This document shows positions 1-4,813 of a stretch of DNA of 5,269 bases, one piece after another. The position numbers were made by a program, and so were the translations under genes. Numbering within the stretch: the stretch's first letter is position 1; every line of letters starts with the position of its first letter. Where the stretch lies: NCBI GenBank assembly GCA_030688105.1, contig JAUYIV010000241.1, positions 1-5,269 of the forward strand. Direction: 5' to 3'. The stretch is from Actinomycetota bacterium. GTDB taxonomy: Bacteria > Actinomycetota > Acidimicrobiia > Spongiisociales > UBA11373. Under the pieces are notes generated by a model, which saw only the letters and a list, made by a program, of their open reading frames with translations, was not told the DNA's origin and did not search any database.

Positions 1-303
1 GGAATCGATGATGTCCTCGACTATCAGGACATGCCGATCTGCGATCTCTTGATCCAGATCCTTCAGGATCCTCACGACGCCGGAGGTCTGGGTGGCGACC
101 CCATAGGACGAGACCGCCATGAAGTCGATGTCGATCGGCAGGCGGATGTGGCGGGCGAGGTCGGCGACCACCATGAATGCCCCCTTGAGGACCGCCACGA
201 GGAGGAGGTCCTTGCCCGCGTAGTCCGCAGTGATCTCATCGCCCATCTCGGCGAGCCGGACGGAAATCGACTCCTCGTCGACGAGCACGCGTCCGGGCCT
301 CAT
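1..303 (-). CDS. hpt: Hypoxanthine(-guanine) phosphoribosyltransferase, partial (C-terminus beyond window)
   Basis: Purine salvage enzyme that transfers the phosphoribosyl group of PRPP to hypoxanthine or guanine, giving IMP or GMP in the cytoplasm. The 101 visible codons read without a stop to the window edge. Family landmarks are in order: AVLKGAFMVVADLAR at residues 37-51 (the K-G PRPP loop), DFMAVSSYG at 60-68 (the flexible-loop S-Y pair), and the PRPP-binding motif VLIVEDIIDS at 92-101, where the window cuts it. Roughly the last 80 residues of a typical 175-185-residue Hpt are missing. The start ATG at 303-301 overlaps the tilS stop as ATGA, with a GAGGG ribosome-binding site about 8 bases upstream inside tilS, so translational coupling is likely. 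The tilS-hpt order is conserved in actinobacteria, often with ftsH downstream, which would lie outside the window. Whether it prefers guanine or hypoxanthine cannot be read from this part. Confidence 0.96.
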   Translation of the reverse strand, partial: MRPGRVLVDEESISVRLAEMGDEITADYAGKDLLLVAVLKGAFMVVADLARHIRLPIDIDFMAVSSYGVATQTSGVVRILKDLDQEIADRHVLIVEDIIDS

Positions 304-1586
304 TCGGGAACCCTCGTCGCGGCCACCCCGACGTCCCCGTCACGTTCGTCGGCAGCACGGATCGACACCAGCCAGGCGATTCTCCCACCGGACTCGACCA
401 CCGGCCAGCGACTCCGAAGCCGCCGCGGCACCCCGGCCTCTCCGAGCGCATCGAACACCTTCTTCGTGCCGCCCCGCACCCTGATTCGGTCACCTGGCGC
501 CACGGCGCGGACCACGAGCGGCCCCGTGGCGGCGATCACCGCCCCCTGCCTGCCAAGGGCGGCATCACCCTCCTCCCCTGACACGATCAACCATGGCCCG
601 AAACGCACCGATCCCGGGACCGGCAGCTCGACGGGCCTTGGAACCGCCGGCGCCTGCGGCGAATGGATGGTGACAAAGGGGCCCTCACGCTCGGCAAGCA
701 GGCCACCGGACAGCTGACCGATCGTGCCCGACACCGCGCCCATGACGGCCGCCACGTCCTCGGCGCTCCCGGGATAGGGGTCGAGCAGCATACGGATTGC
801 CCTCCGGGCGACACGAGCCGCCACCGGCGTGGGAAGTGTCGCCAACGCCGCCGCCGGGACCAACACCGCCTCCGCCTCACGCCTGATCGGCACGGAGGCG
901 GCTCGCTCCTCGAGCGCCTCGTCGTCGGCCGCGGCCAAACGCGCCGTCCGAGCCAGGGCGGCTTTGAGCGCCGGGTTGTACCGGGACTCGAGGGACGGAA
1001 TAGTCACCTGCCGCAACTGGTTGCGGCGGATCGCCGGATCGTCGTTCTGCGGGTCGTCGACGAAGGCCAGCCCCGCCTGCCCGGCGATGCGCCGGGCAGT
1101 CTCGCGGGAAATGTCCAGCATCGGTCGTATCCACACCCCCCGGCGAGCCGGGATACCCGCCAGGCCCGCCAGACCGGCACCGCGCAGCAGGTTCCCGAGA
1201 ACCGTCTCCGCCTGGTCGTCCTGGGTGTGGCCGGTGAGCACCAGCTCACCGGGTCTCAACGCGGCTTCGATCGCAGCGATGCGGGCAATGCGGAGATCGG
1301 TCTCCGAAACGCTGCCGTGCGCCTCCACGACCTCGTGGGTCAGACCGAGCCCCGCAGCGATCTCGCGGGCGGCTGCGACCAGAGAGGCGGAGCCGGGGAG
1401 CCCATGGTCGACCGTGATGGCCCGAACCGGACCCTCGCGAGAGACCGCCGCCAGCGCCAGGGCAGCGGAGTCCGCTCCCCCGCTCAGGGCGATGACGACC
1501 GGGCCCTTGGGGACGAGCGCCGTCAGCTTCGCGGCGAGTGCGGCGACCTCCTCGTCCGGAGGGCTCAACCCACGCGTTCGAGCCAT
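300..1586 (-). CDS. tilS: tRNA(Ile)-lysidine synthetase TilS
   Basis: ATP-dependent enzyme that attaches lysine to C34 of the CAU-anticodon tRNA-Ile, so that it reads AUA and is charged with isoleucine; essential in most bacteria. The 428-residue product has the N-type ATP-pyrophosphatase P-loop SGGADS at residues 35-40, the family motif HTQDDQAETVL at 120-130, and DDPQNDD followed by RRNQLR at 177-192. Residues about 360-415 (GDRIRVRGGTKKVFDALGEA, then VPRRLRSRWPVV) resemble the TilS C-terminal domain. The protein is thus longer than the roughly 320-residue form I recall from mycobacteria and keeps the full domain set. The first 22 bases overlap the 3' end of the upstream metalloprotease gene. 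The ribosome-binding site for this ATG is poor (GAGG only 2 bases away), so coupling to the upstream gene is likely. A start further in would cut into the helix before the P-loop, and I see no good ATG or GTG there. Confidence 0.96.
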   Translation of the reverse strand: MARTRGLSPPDEEVAALAAKLTALVPKGPVVIALSGGADSAALALAAVSREGPVRAITVDHGLPGSASLVAAAREIAAGLGLTHEVVEAHGSVSETDLRIARIAAIEAALRPGELVLTGHTQDDQAETVLGNLLRGAGLAGLAGIPARRGVWIRPMLDISRETARRIAGQAGLAFVDDPQNDDPAIRRNQLRQVTIPSLESRYNPALKAALARTARLAAADDEALEERAASVPIRREAEAVLVPAAALATLPTPVAARVARRAIRMLLDPYPGSAEDVAAVMGAVSGTIGQLSGGLLAEREGPFVTIHSPQAPAVPRPVELPVPGSVRFGPWLIVSGEEGDAALGRQGAVIAATGPLVVRAVAPGDRIRVRGGTKKVFDALGEAGVPRRLRSRWPVVESGGRIAWLVSIRAADERDGDVGVAATRVPE

Positions 1587-2602
1587 TGCCTCGGAGCGCG
1601 GATCTCATCGAGAGATGGCAGGTGGTCGGGGCTCTCCCACACCGCGTCGAGCGCCGAGAAACCGGCGGTGCGCTCGACGTCGAGGATGAACCGCTCTCCC
1701 ATCTCGTACTGCTTCATCTTCATCTCGAGCCCGGTGAGCCTGAAGAAGGCCGCCGTCCGTGGATCCTTCCGACGGAGCTTGAGCACCCGCGACATCCGAT
1801 CCTGGGTGACCAGCCGCCTGGCGCCGATACGGTCCATGACCACGTGGCCGTGGCCCTCGAGAACGGACATCAGCGCCTGAACCCGGTTGAGCAGGGCTCG
1901 CTGTTCCGGTGTGGCCAGAACCCCCAACAGACCAGCCTCATCGACCAGCGGCCTGCCGGCGCGGGCGGCCGAACGCATCTCATCCGCGATGCGCTGCATT
2001 CGACCGGGCTCGGGATCCGCCGTTTCGACCAGCCCTTCGACCAGCCCGAAGAAGTAGGCCCGAAGCCAGGGGACACCGGTGAATTGGAGGCGATGGGTGC
2101 ACTCGTGGAGAGCGACCCAGAAACGGAACTCATCGGGTCGGAACTCGTGCTGTCGCTCCATTCCCAGGACGTTGGCCCCGACGAACATGACCGTGTCACC
2201 GGCATCGCCATCCCCCGACGGAAGGACGAGTTCGTATTGGCCGAGGACCCGTTTGGAGAGGACACCCACCAGCGCACCGACCTCTGCCCCGAGGAGGCGA
2301 GACATCAACCGTCGGCCGATGCCGGGTCCGCCCTTGCCGCGGAGCTTCTGCTCGGCGGGGGCGAGCATCCGGCCGAATGATTGGATGTTGGCGGTGGCCC
2401 AATCCGCCCGGGTGACGACGGCCACCGTCGGCTTGCCCTTCCAACTCAGGCCGGTCTCGGCCTCGACGAGCCCTGCGGCCTGCTCGACGATCCCGGGTGC
2501 CTGCCGGGCCAGCAAACCGATGTGATACGAATCCTCGAGCGGATGCGACCCGGCCAGCCGACTGGCGACACGAGCGGCCACGCTCCAGTTGATGACGCTC
2601 AC
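1565..2602 (-). CDS. DUF2342-family zinc-dependent metalloprotease/hydrolase
   Basis: A 345-residue protein of the actinobacterial DUF2342 family (annotated elsewhere as putative hydrolase, 'coenzyme F420 biosynthesis associated'); its substrate is unknown. The zinc motif HECTH is at residues 166-170 within FWVALHECTHRLQF, a good HExxH with His166 and His170 as ligands and Glu167 as catalytic base. A later helix carries MSVLEGHGHVVMD at 245-257, whose Glu249 or a neighbouring His may supply the third ligand. There is no signal peptide, so a cytoplasmic or membrane-peripheral location is inferred. The start is GTG (2602-2600), overlapping the upstream small membrane-protein stop as GTGA; the 3' end overlaps tilS by 22 bases. 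The order DUF2342-tilS-hpt matches Rv3626c-Rv3625c-Rv3624c of M. tuberculosis, where dacB lies upstream instead of the small membrane protein. The family is clear; the biochemical role is not. Confidence 0.9.
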   Translation of the reverse strand: MSVINWSVAARVASRLAGSHPLEDSYHIGLLARQAPGIVEQAAGLVEAETGLSWKGKPTVAVVTRADWATANIQSFGRMLAPAEQKLRGKGGPGIGRRLMSRLLGAEVGALVGVLSKRVLGQYELVLPSGDGDAGDTVMFVGANVLGMERQHEFRPDEFRFWVALHECTHRLQFTGVPWLRAYFFGLVEGLVETADPEPGRMQRIADEMRSAARAGRPLVDEAGLLGVLATPEQRALLNRVQALMSVLEGHGHVVMDRIGARRLVTQDRMSRVLKLRRKDPRTAAFFRLTGLEMKMKQYEMGERFILDVERTAGFSALDAVWESPDHLPSLDEIRAPRQWLERVG

Positions 2603-2862
2603 CGCGACACGCGGTAGCGGCCCTGGACCCTGACCCGGTAGGTGACCACCACGCCGACAAGGGCGATCCCCGTCATCACGAGCAGGGTCGGCACCAGGAA
2701 TCGAAACGTCCAGGCATCCTCTGCCGGCGGTTCGGCCTCTTCGTCGACGACCACCGCAGGACCCTCCTCCGGCGCAGGTTCGCCCAGGGCGAGTGCAGCC
2801 GGCATGGTTGCGAGCGCGAGGGAGAGGAGGAGGAGGGCGAAGAGGAGCCTGATACGGGTCAT
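2599..2862 (-). CDS. Small single-pass membrane protein of unknown function
   Basis: An 87-residue protein with a likely signal peptide (MTR-IR, then a Leu/Ala-rich core to about residue 25, with an AALA-L type cleavage region). Next is an acidic, Pro/Glu-rich stretch (residues 28-50: eleven Asp/Glu and no Lys or Arg), one transmembrane helix at about 54-75, and a basic tail ending YRVRVQGRYRVSR. This suggests an acidic segment outside and a basic tail inside. I do not recognise a family. It is judged real because its stop overlaps the GTG start of the metalloprotease gene by four bases (GTGA) and the product has a coherent membrane layout. The ribosome-binding site is weak (GCGAGA). A TAnnnT element (TAACCT, 2877-2872 read on the minus strand) lies so close to the ATG that a nearly leaderless mRNA is possible. 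It may be the first gene of the metalloprotease-tilS-hpt run and could anchor or regulate the metalloprotease; that is inference. Confidence 0.75.
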   Translation of the reverse strand: MTRIRLLFALLLLSLALATMPAALALGEPAPEEGPAVVVDEEAEPPAEDAWTFRFLVPTLLVMTGIALVGVVVTYRVRVQGRYRVSR

Positions 2863-2889
2863 CGGTCTCGCGAGGTTACCTCTGAGTCA

Positions 2890-2917
2890 ACAGTTCACAG
2901 TTGACAGTCGACAGTCA
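2890..2917. repeat. 7-base tandem repeat array (ACAGTYN, four units)
   Basis: Four consecutive 7-base units with consensus ACAGTYN, starting at 2890, 2897, 2904 and 2911, with no insertions. The units differ only in the last two bases. The array lies between the 3' end of the small zinc-knuckle gene and the start of the membrane-protein gene. A further pair of 7-base units, CAGAGTT and CAGAGCC, follows at 2938-2951. Read on the minus strand the array ends in TTGACT (2890-2885), which resembles a -35 hexamer, but no -10 element sits at the usual distance. It has no coding potential I can support. The function is unknown; it belongs to the same class of heptamer repeats as 4194-4318. Confidence 0.8.
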
Positions 2918-2963
2918 GCACCTCGCGGGACCGGTCGCAGAGTTCAGAGCCTCGGCCGCTCCT

Positions 2964-2987
2964 ACTGTCCACTGCTCTCCACTGTGA
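2964..2987. repeat. Degenerate inverted partner of the ACAGTYN array
   Basis: ACTGTCC at 2964-2970, ACTGCTCTCC at 2971-2980 and ACTGTGA at 2981-2987 repeat the core ACTGT/ACTGC, the reverse complement of the ACAGT core at 2890-2917. The middle unit is 10 bases rather than 7, so pairing with the left array would be broken by bulges. The two arrays are about 46 bases apart. Confidence 0.55.
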
Positions 2988-3010
2988 GCCGCGGAGCGCG
3001 GCGAGGCTCA
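2985..3010 (-). terminator. Possible hairpin terminator after the zinc-knuckle gene
   Basis: TGAGCC at 2985-2990 pairs perfectly with GGCTCA at 3005-3010, and the second arm includes the stop codon of the small gene (3010-3008). A nested GC stem, CCGCG (2989-2993) with CGCGG (2997-3001) around a GAG loop, competes with or stacks on it. No run of T follows on the minus strand, so this is not a classical intrinsic terminator. Its position at the end of the sigma operon is the main support. Confidence 0.35.
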
Positions 3011-3202
3011 GTTCTCTGGGACGATGCGGCCGCGTAGACGCGGGAACCGAGTCGGAGTGTGGGCGTAGCAGTGCGACCGTTTGTTGTACCGGGAGAGCAC
3101 CGTCTCGCATGTGTCGTCTTCGCACACGCGCGTGCCGTCGGTTTGCTTGGGAGCACGCAGCTTCCCTTGCACCCGATTGCCCTTCATGATCTCGGACGAC
3201 AT
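3008..3202 (-). CDS. Small zinc-knuckle-like protein, third gene of sigma/anti-sigma operon
   Basis: A 64-residue basic protein. It has Cys27-x4-Cys32-x12-Cys45-x2-His48 (segment VCEDDTC, then TVLSRYNKRSHCYAH), a spacing able to bind one zinc. The C-x-LSRYN-x-C-x-H pattern resembles short zinc-binding segments I recall from actinobacterial proteins, some attached to DNA-binding domains, but I cannot name a family. The N- and C-terminal ends are Lys/Arg-rich (MKGNRVQGKLRAPKQ; RFPRLRGR), which suggests nucleic-acid or ribosome contact; this is inference. The ATG at 3202 is chosen because an ideal GGAGGT ribosome-binding site lies 7 bases upstream (3215-3210); a second Met at residue 6 has none. 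The gene follows the anti-sigma gene by 36 bases and is probably co-transcribed with it. It is smaller than most gene callers favour, yet the ribosome-binding site and Cys/His pattern support it well. Confidence 0.83.
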   Translation of the reverse strand: MSSEIMKGNRVQGKLRAPKQTDGTRVCEDDTCETVLSRYNKRSHCYAHTPTRFPRLRGRIVPEN

Positions 3203-3209
3203 TTGTCTT

Positions 3210-3223
3210 ACCTCCAGAGGAGG
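3210..3223 (-). promoter_or_regulatory. Ribosome-binding site with a facing anti-SD arm
   Basis: On the minus strand GGAGGT (3215-3210) is the ribosome-binding site of the zinc-knuckle gene. Three bases before it lies CCTCC (3223-3219), its exact complement, so the mRNA can form a 5-bp stem with a UCU loop that would hide the site. The stem is entirely in the 36-base gap after the anti-sigma stop. Ribosomes finishing the anti-sigma gene could open it, which would couple the two; this is inferred. Confidence 0.5.
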
Positions 3224-3238
3224 GCGGAGCCCGGAAGG

Positions 3239-3481
3239 CTAGCCCACACTCCCGTCGGAATCATGTTCACGTATGAACGTCATGAGCCGGTTGGCCAGTT
3301 CCGGCGGCATCTCGTCCCTGCATATCTGCCGGACCCGTGCCTTGAGGCGTTCCTCGAACCGGAAGCCGTCGCCGCACGGCGGGCATCGGTGAAGGTGCCA
3401 GCGAATCCGAAGCCGCCGAATCGCGGTGGTCTCGCCGTCGATGAATGTGTAGAGCTGAGCGTGCGCCTCGTGGCAATTCAT
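3239..3481 (-). CDS. Zinc-containing anti-sigma factor (RsrA/mycothiol-system type)
   Basis: An 80-residue zinc anti-sigma (ZAS, zf-HC2) protein, expected to bind and hold the adjacent ECF sigma factor until thiol oxidation releases zinc. The ZAS motif is His29-x3-Cys33-x2-Cys36 (HLHRCPPC), and the additional conserved N-terminal Cys is at position 3 in MNCHEAHAQLYTFIDGE, the arrangement expected for redox-sensing RsrA/RshA proteins. The C-terminal half (FEERLKARVRQICRDEMPPE) has a further Cys, as in RsrA. The frame stays open for 12 more codons upstream, but the ATG at 3481 is preferred: it overlaps the sigma stop as ATGA, and the motif starts at once. In the RsrA model disulfide formation involves the zinc Cys residues; that this protein responds to disulfide stress rather than another signal is inferred from the motif. 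Confidence 0.92.
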   Translation of the reverse strand: MNCHEAHAQLYTFIDGETTAIRRLRIRWHLHRCPPCGDGFRFEERLKARVRQICRDEMPPELANRLMTFIREHDSDGSVG

Positions 3482-4041
3482 GGTCCGGCGATGCCTCGTT
3501 GTTCGGCAAACTCCCACAACGCTTTCTGCAAAGCCTTTCTTCCGCGGTGCAGTCGGGACATCACCGTCCCGATGGGCGTGTCCATGATCTCCGCGATCTC
3601 CTTGTAGGAGAACCCCTCGACGTCGGCGAGCAGGACCGGGATCCGGAAGTTCTCGGGGAGGGACTCGAGCGCGGTCTTGATGTCATCGTCGACGATGCTT
3701 TCCAGAGCCTCGTCCTCGGCGCTGCGCACCGCGCCCCCGGGGCCATCCTCCCCCATTCTCTGGAAGAGGTACAGATCCTCCAGCTCGCCGAGCTCGACCT
3801 CGGCGGGCCGGCGTGTCTTCCGCCGGTAACGGTTGATGAACGTATTGGTGAGGATCCGATACAGCCAGGCGCGGAGGTTGGTTCCGGCATGGAACGTGTG
3901 ATACCCGCGGTACGCCTTGAGGAGAGCCTCCTGGAGGATGTCTTCGGCATCCGCCGGGTTGCGCGTCATCCTCAGCGCAGCCGAGTAGAGCTGCGGGAGG
4001 AATTCCGTGACGTCGTCTTCGAACGTGGCCTGATCGGCCAT
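3478..4041 (-). CDS. ECF sigma factor, SigR/SigH type
   Basis: A 187-residue extracytoplasmic-function (group IV) RNA polymerase sigma factor. Region 2 spans about residues 12-75, with RNPADAEDILQEALLKAYRG (27-46) and the DNA-melting/-10 recognition helix near TNLRAWLYRILTNTFINRYR. A short linker precedes region 4 at about 120-172, with LPENFRIPVLLADVEGFSYK, EIAEIMDTPIGTVMSRLHRG and a recognition helix for the -35 element. The layout and the partner ZAS gene fit the SigR/SigH (disulfide-stress) group; these typically recognise GGAAT-type -35 and GTT-type -10 elements. I find no such promoter in the short upstream gap. The ATG at 4041 has a GGAAGGGG ribosome-binding site about 5 bases upstream. 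The stop overlaps the anti-sigma ATG (ATGA), ensuring balanced synthesis. tRNA-Thr lies 56 bases upstream on the same strand, so read-through from the tRNA promoter is possible. Confidence 0.95.
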   Translation of the reverse strand: MADQATFEDDVTEFLPQLYSAALRMTRNPADAEDILQEALLKAYRGYHTFHAGTNLRAWLYRILTNTFINRYRRKTRRPAEVELGELEDLYLFQRMGEDGPGGAVRSAEDEALESIVDDDIKTALESLPENFRIPVLLADVEGFSYKEIAEIMDTPIGTVMSRLHRGRKALQKALWEFAEQRGIAGP

Positions 4042-4097
4042 TCGAGCCCCTTCCGGGCAGGCTTCCGGTCGACTCCATGCCCGAGGAGGCGACCCGG

Positions 4098-4172
4098 TGG
4101 AGCCGGAGCGGGGATTTGAACCCCGGACCTGCTCATTACGAGTGAGCTGCTCTACCCCTGAGCTACTCCGGC
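4098..4172 (-). tRNA. tRNA-Thr (anticodon CGT), CCA encoded
   Basis: Read on the minus strand it folds as a full cloverleaf: 7-bp acceptor GCCGGAG/CTCCGGC, D arm GCTC/GAGC with a 7-base loop, 5-bp anticodon stem GCTCA/TGAGC with loop CTCGTAA, 5-base variable loop, and T arm CGGGG/CCCCG around TTCAAAT. The anticodon CGT (4140-4138) reads the threonine codon ACG. The discriminator base is T (4101), and CCA is encoded (4100-4098). The body is 72 bases without CCA. There is no intron and no mispairing in any stem. Directly after CCA a weak hairpin (CCGGTCG 4065-4071 with CGACCCGG 4090-4097, one bulge) precedes the sigma gene; it lacks a T-run. Confidence 0.96.
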
Positions 4173-4183
4173 GAGCGGCCGGA

Positions 4184-4189
4184 ATGGTA
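4184..4189 (-). promoter_or_regulatory. Possible -10 element of the tRNA-Thr gene
   Basis: TACCAT (4189-4184 on the minus strand) matches TAnnnT and lies 11 bases before the mature tRNA 5' end, which would give a leader of about five bases. The -35 position falls inside the GCCCGYT heptamer array and has no TTGACA-like match. Short motif in GC-rich DNA, so weak evidence. Confidence 0.35.
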
Positions 4190-4193
4190 GTTC

Positions 4194-4253
4194 GCCGTCG
4201 CCCGTTGCCCGTTGCCCGTCGCGTCGCCCGCTGCCCGCTGCCCGCTGCCCGTC
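4194..4253. repeat. 7-base tandem repeat array (GCCCGYY)
   Basis: Seven full units of consensus GCCCGYY start at 4200, 4207, 4214, 4226, 4233, 4240 and 4247; shortened units GCCGTC (4194-4199) and GCGTC (4221-4225) lie before and within the run. Variation among full units is only C/T at the last two bases. The array occupies the sequence just upstream of tRNA-Thr, so it overlaps where that gene's -35 region should be. It has no inverted partner in the window, and no coding frame is supported. Confidence 0.88.
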
Positions 4254-4318
4254 AAGAGTCAAGAATCAAGAGTCAAGAATAAGAAGGTCCGCTCTTGGCT
4301 CTTGGTTCTTGGCTCTTG
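4253..4318. repeat. Paired 7-base repeat arrays forming a long hairpin
   Basis: Left arm: units of AAGARTC at 4254, 4261 and 4268, then AAGAAT at 4275. Right arm: GYTCTTG at 4291, 4298, 4305 and 4312. Positions 4253-4280 pair with 4318-4291 as a 28-bp stem around the 10-base loop 4281-4290. I count 23 Watson-Crick pairs, four T-G wobbles at every seventh position (4259, 4266, 4273, 4280) and one A-C mismatch (4279 with 4292). As RNA the plus strand keeps the wobbles as G-U pairs; the minus strand turns them into A-C mismatches. The stem begins 5 bases after the cytochrome c stop codon and could end that transcript, but no T-run follows. Confidence 0.88.
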
Positions 4319-4323
4319 CATCT

Positions 4324-4782
4324 TCAGGGATGGCTCGGGTCGCGGGTGATCCCGGCGGCCTGCTGCTCCGCGCGGACGAAGGCCACGATCTTCGCCACTT
4401 CGTCGCGAGAAAGGTGCTCGAGTGGGGCCATCGTGCCGAAGTTCCAGTGGTGCGGCGGCACGCCGAATGCCACGGCCTGCTGGAATGACTCGTCGCCGTG
4501 ATGGTTGGGCGCGTAGATCACATTCAAGAGAGGCGGGCCCTGCTCGGTGCCTCGCAAGTCGATGCCGTGGCAGGCGGCACAGTTGGTCAGGAACAGCTGG
4601 CGCCCTTCGGCGATCGCGCCGGGATCGGCAATGGACGACGGCGGCTCGGGAGGGGTGGCGGAGATCGCGATGGCGATGAGGAGGCCCAGGCCGAGGACCC
4701 CGGCAGCGATCCATATCAGCCTGCCGCCCTGAAACCGCCGGGGAGGCGGAGCAGGGTTCGTCTTCCGCTTCGGCCCACTCAT
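4324..4782 (-). CDS. Membrane-anchored class I cytochrome c
   Basis: A 152-residue protein: basic, Pro-rich N-terminus (MSGPKRKTNPAPPPRRF), one transmembrane helix at about 21-41 serving as uncleaved anchor, a Pro/Ser linker, then one cytochrome c domain outside the membrane. The heme c motif is CAACH (Cys68, Cys71, His72); the likely sixth ligand is Met118 in FGTMAPLEHLSRDEVAKIV, the usual position before the C-terminal helix. A His-rich segment (NHHGD at 93-97 and PPHHW at 109-113) lies between them and might touch a metal; this is speculative. It probably carries electrons near a terminal oxidase or reductase that is not in the window. The ATG at 4782 has a GAGGAG ribosome-binding site about 8 bases upstream. 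It is divergent from a copper ATPase across a 76-base gap with a palindrome, so copper-linked expression is possible. Confidence 0.92.
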   Translation of the reverse strand: MSGPKRKTNPAPPPRRFQGGRLIWIAAGVLGLGLLIAIAISATPPEPPSSIADPGAIAEGRQLFLTNCAACHGIDLRGTEQGPPLLNVIYAPNHHGDESFQQAVAFGVPPHHWNFGTMAPLEHLSRDEVAKIVAFVRAEQQAAGITRDPSHP

Positions 4783-4789
4783 TCACCGA

Positions 4790-4804
4790 CTCCTCGACTA
4801 GGAG
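4790..4804 (-). promoter_or_regulatory. Ribosome-binding-site hairpin of cytochrome c gene
   Basis: On the minus strand CTCCT (4804-4800) and AGGAG (4794-4790) are exact complements around a 5-base loop; the second arm is the cytochrome c ribosome-binding site. If the mRNA starts upstream of 4804, this stem could hide the site. A start site near 4803, as the TAGGCT element at 4815-4810 would give, removes part of the upstream arm, so relevance depends on the true 5' end. Confidence 0.35.
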
Positions 4805-4813
4805 ACGACAGCC

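Noticed and set aside
663..1880. Long plus-strand open frame (about 405 codons) opposite tilS and the metalloprotease gene
   Set aside because: Its product is Arg/Gly/Gln-rich low-complexity sequence without a family motif; it is antisense to two clearly recognised genes and is the usual by-product of high-GC third positions.
1538..2380. Plus-strand open frame of 280 codons opposite the metalloprotease gene
   Set aside because: Antisense to a gene with an intact HExxH motif; no domain, no convincing ribosome-binding site.
2895..3125. Minus-strand open frames of 64-76 codons overlapping the zinc-knuckle gene in other frames
   Set aside because: No ribosome-binding site or motif; the frame at 3008-3202 has GGAGGT at ideal spacing and a Cys/His pattern.
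3482..3517. Twelve-codon N-terminal extension of the anti-sigma factor
   Set aside because: The ATG at 3481 makes the ATGA overlap with the sigma stop and begins at the conserved MNCHEAH segment; the extension is Arg-rich and lies inside the sigma gene.
4065..4097. Intrinsic terminator after tRNA-Thr
   Set aside because: The stem is 7 bp with a bulge, an 18-base loop and no T-run; too weak to call, so it is only mentioned in the tRNA entry.
3445..4119. Plus-strand open frame of 224 codons opposite the sigma factor and running into the tRNA
   Set aside because: Overlaps a certain sigma gene and a tRNA; composition matches a reverse-strand shadow.
4194..4318. CRISPR array
   Set aside because: Units are 7 bases in direct contact with no spacers; CRISPR repeats are about 24-40 bases with unique spacers of similar length.
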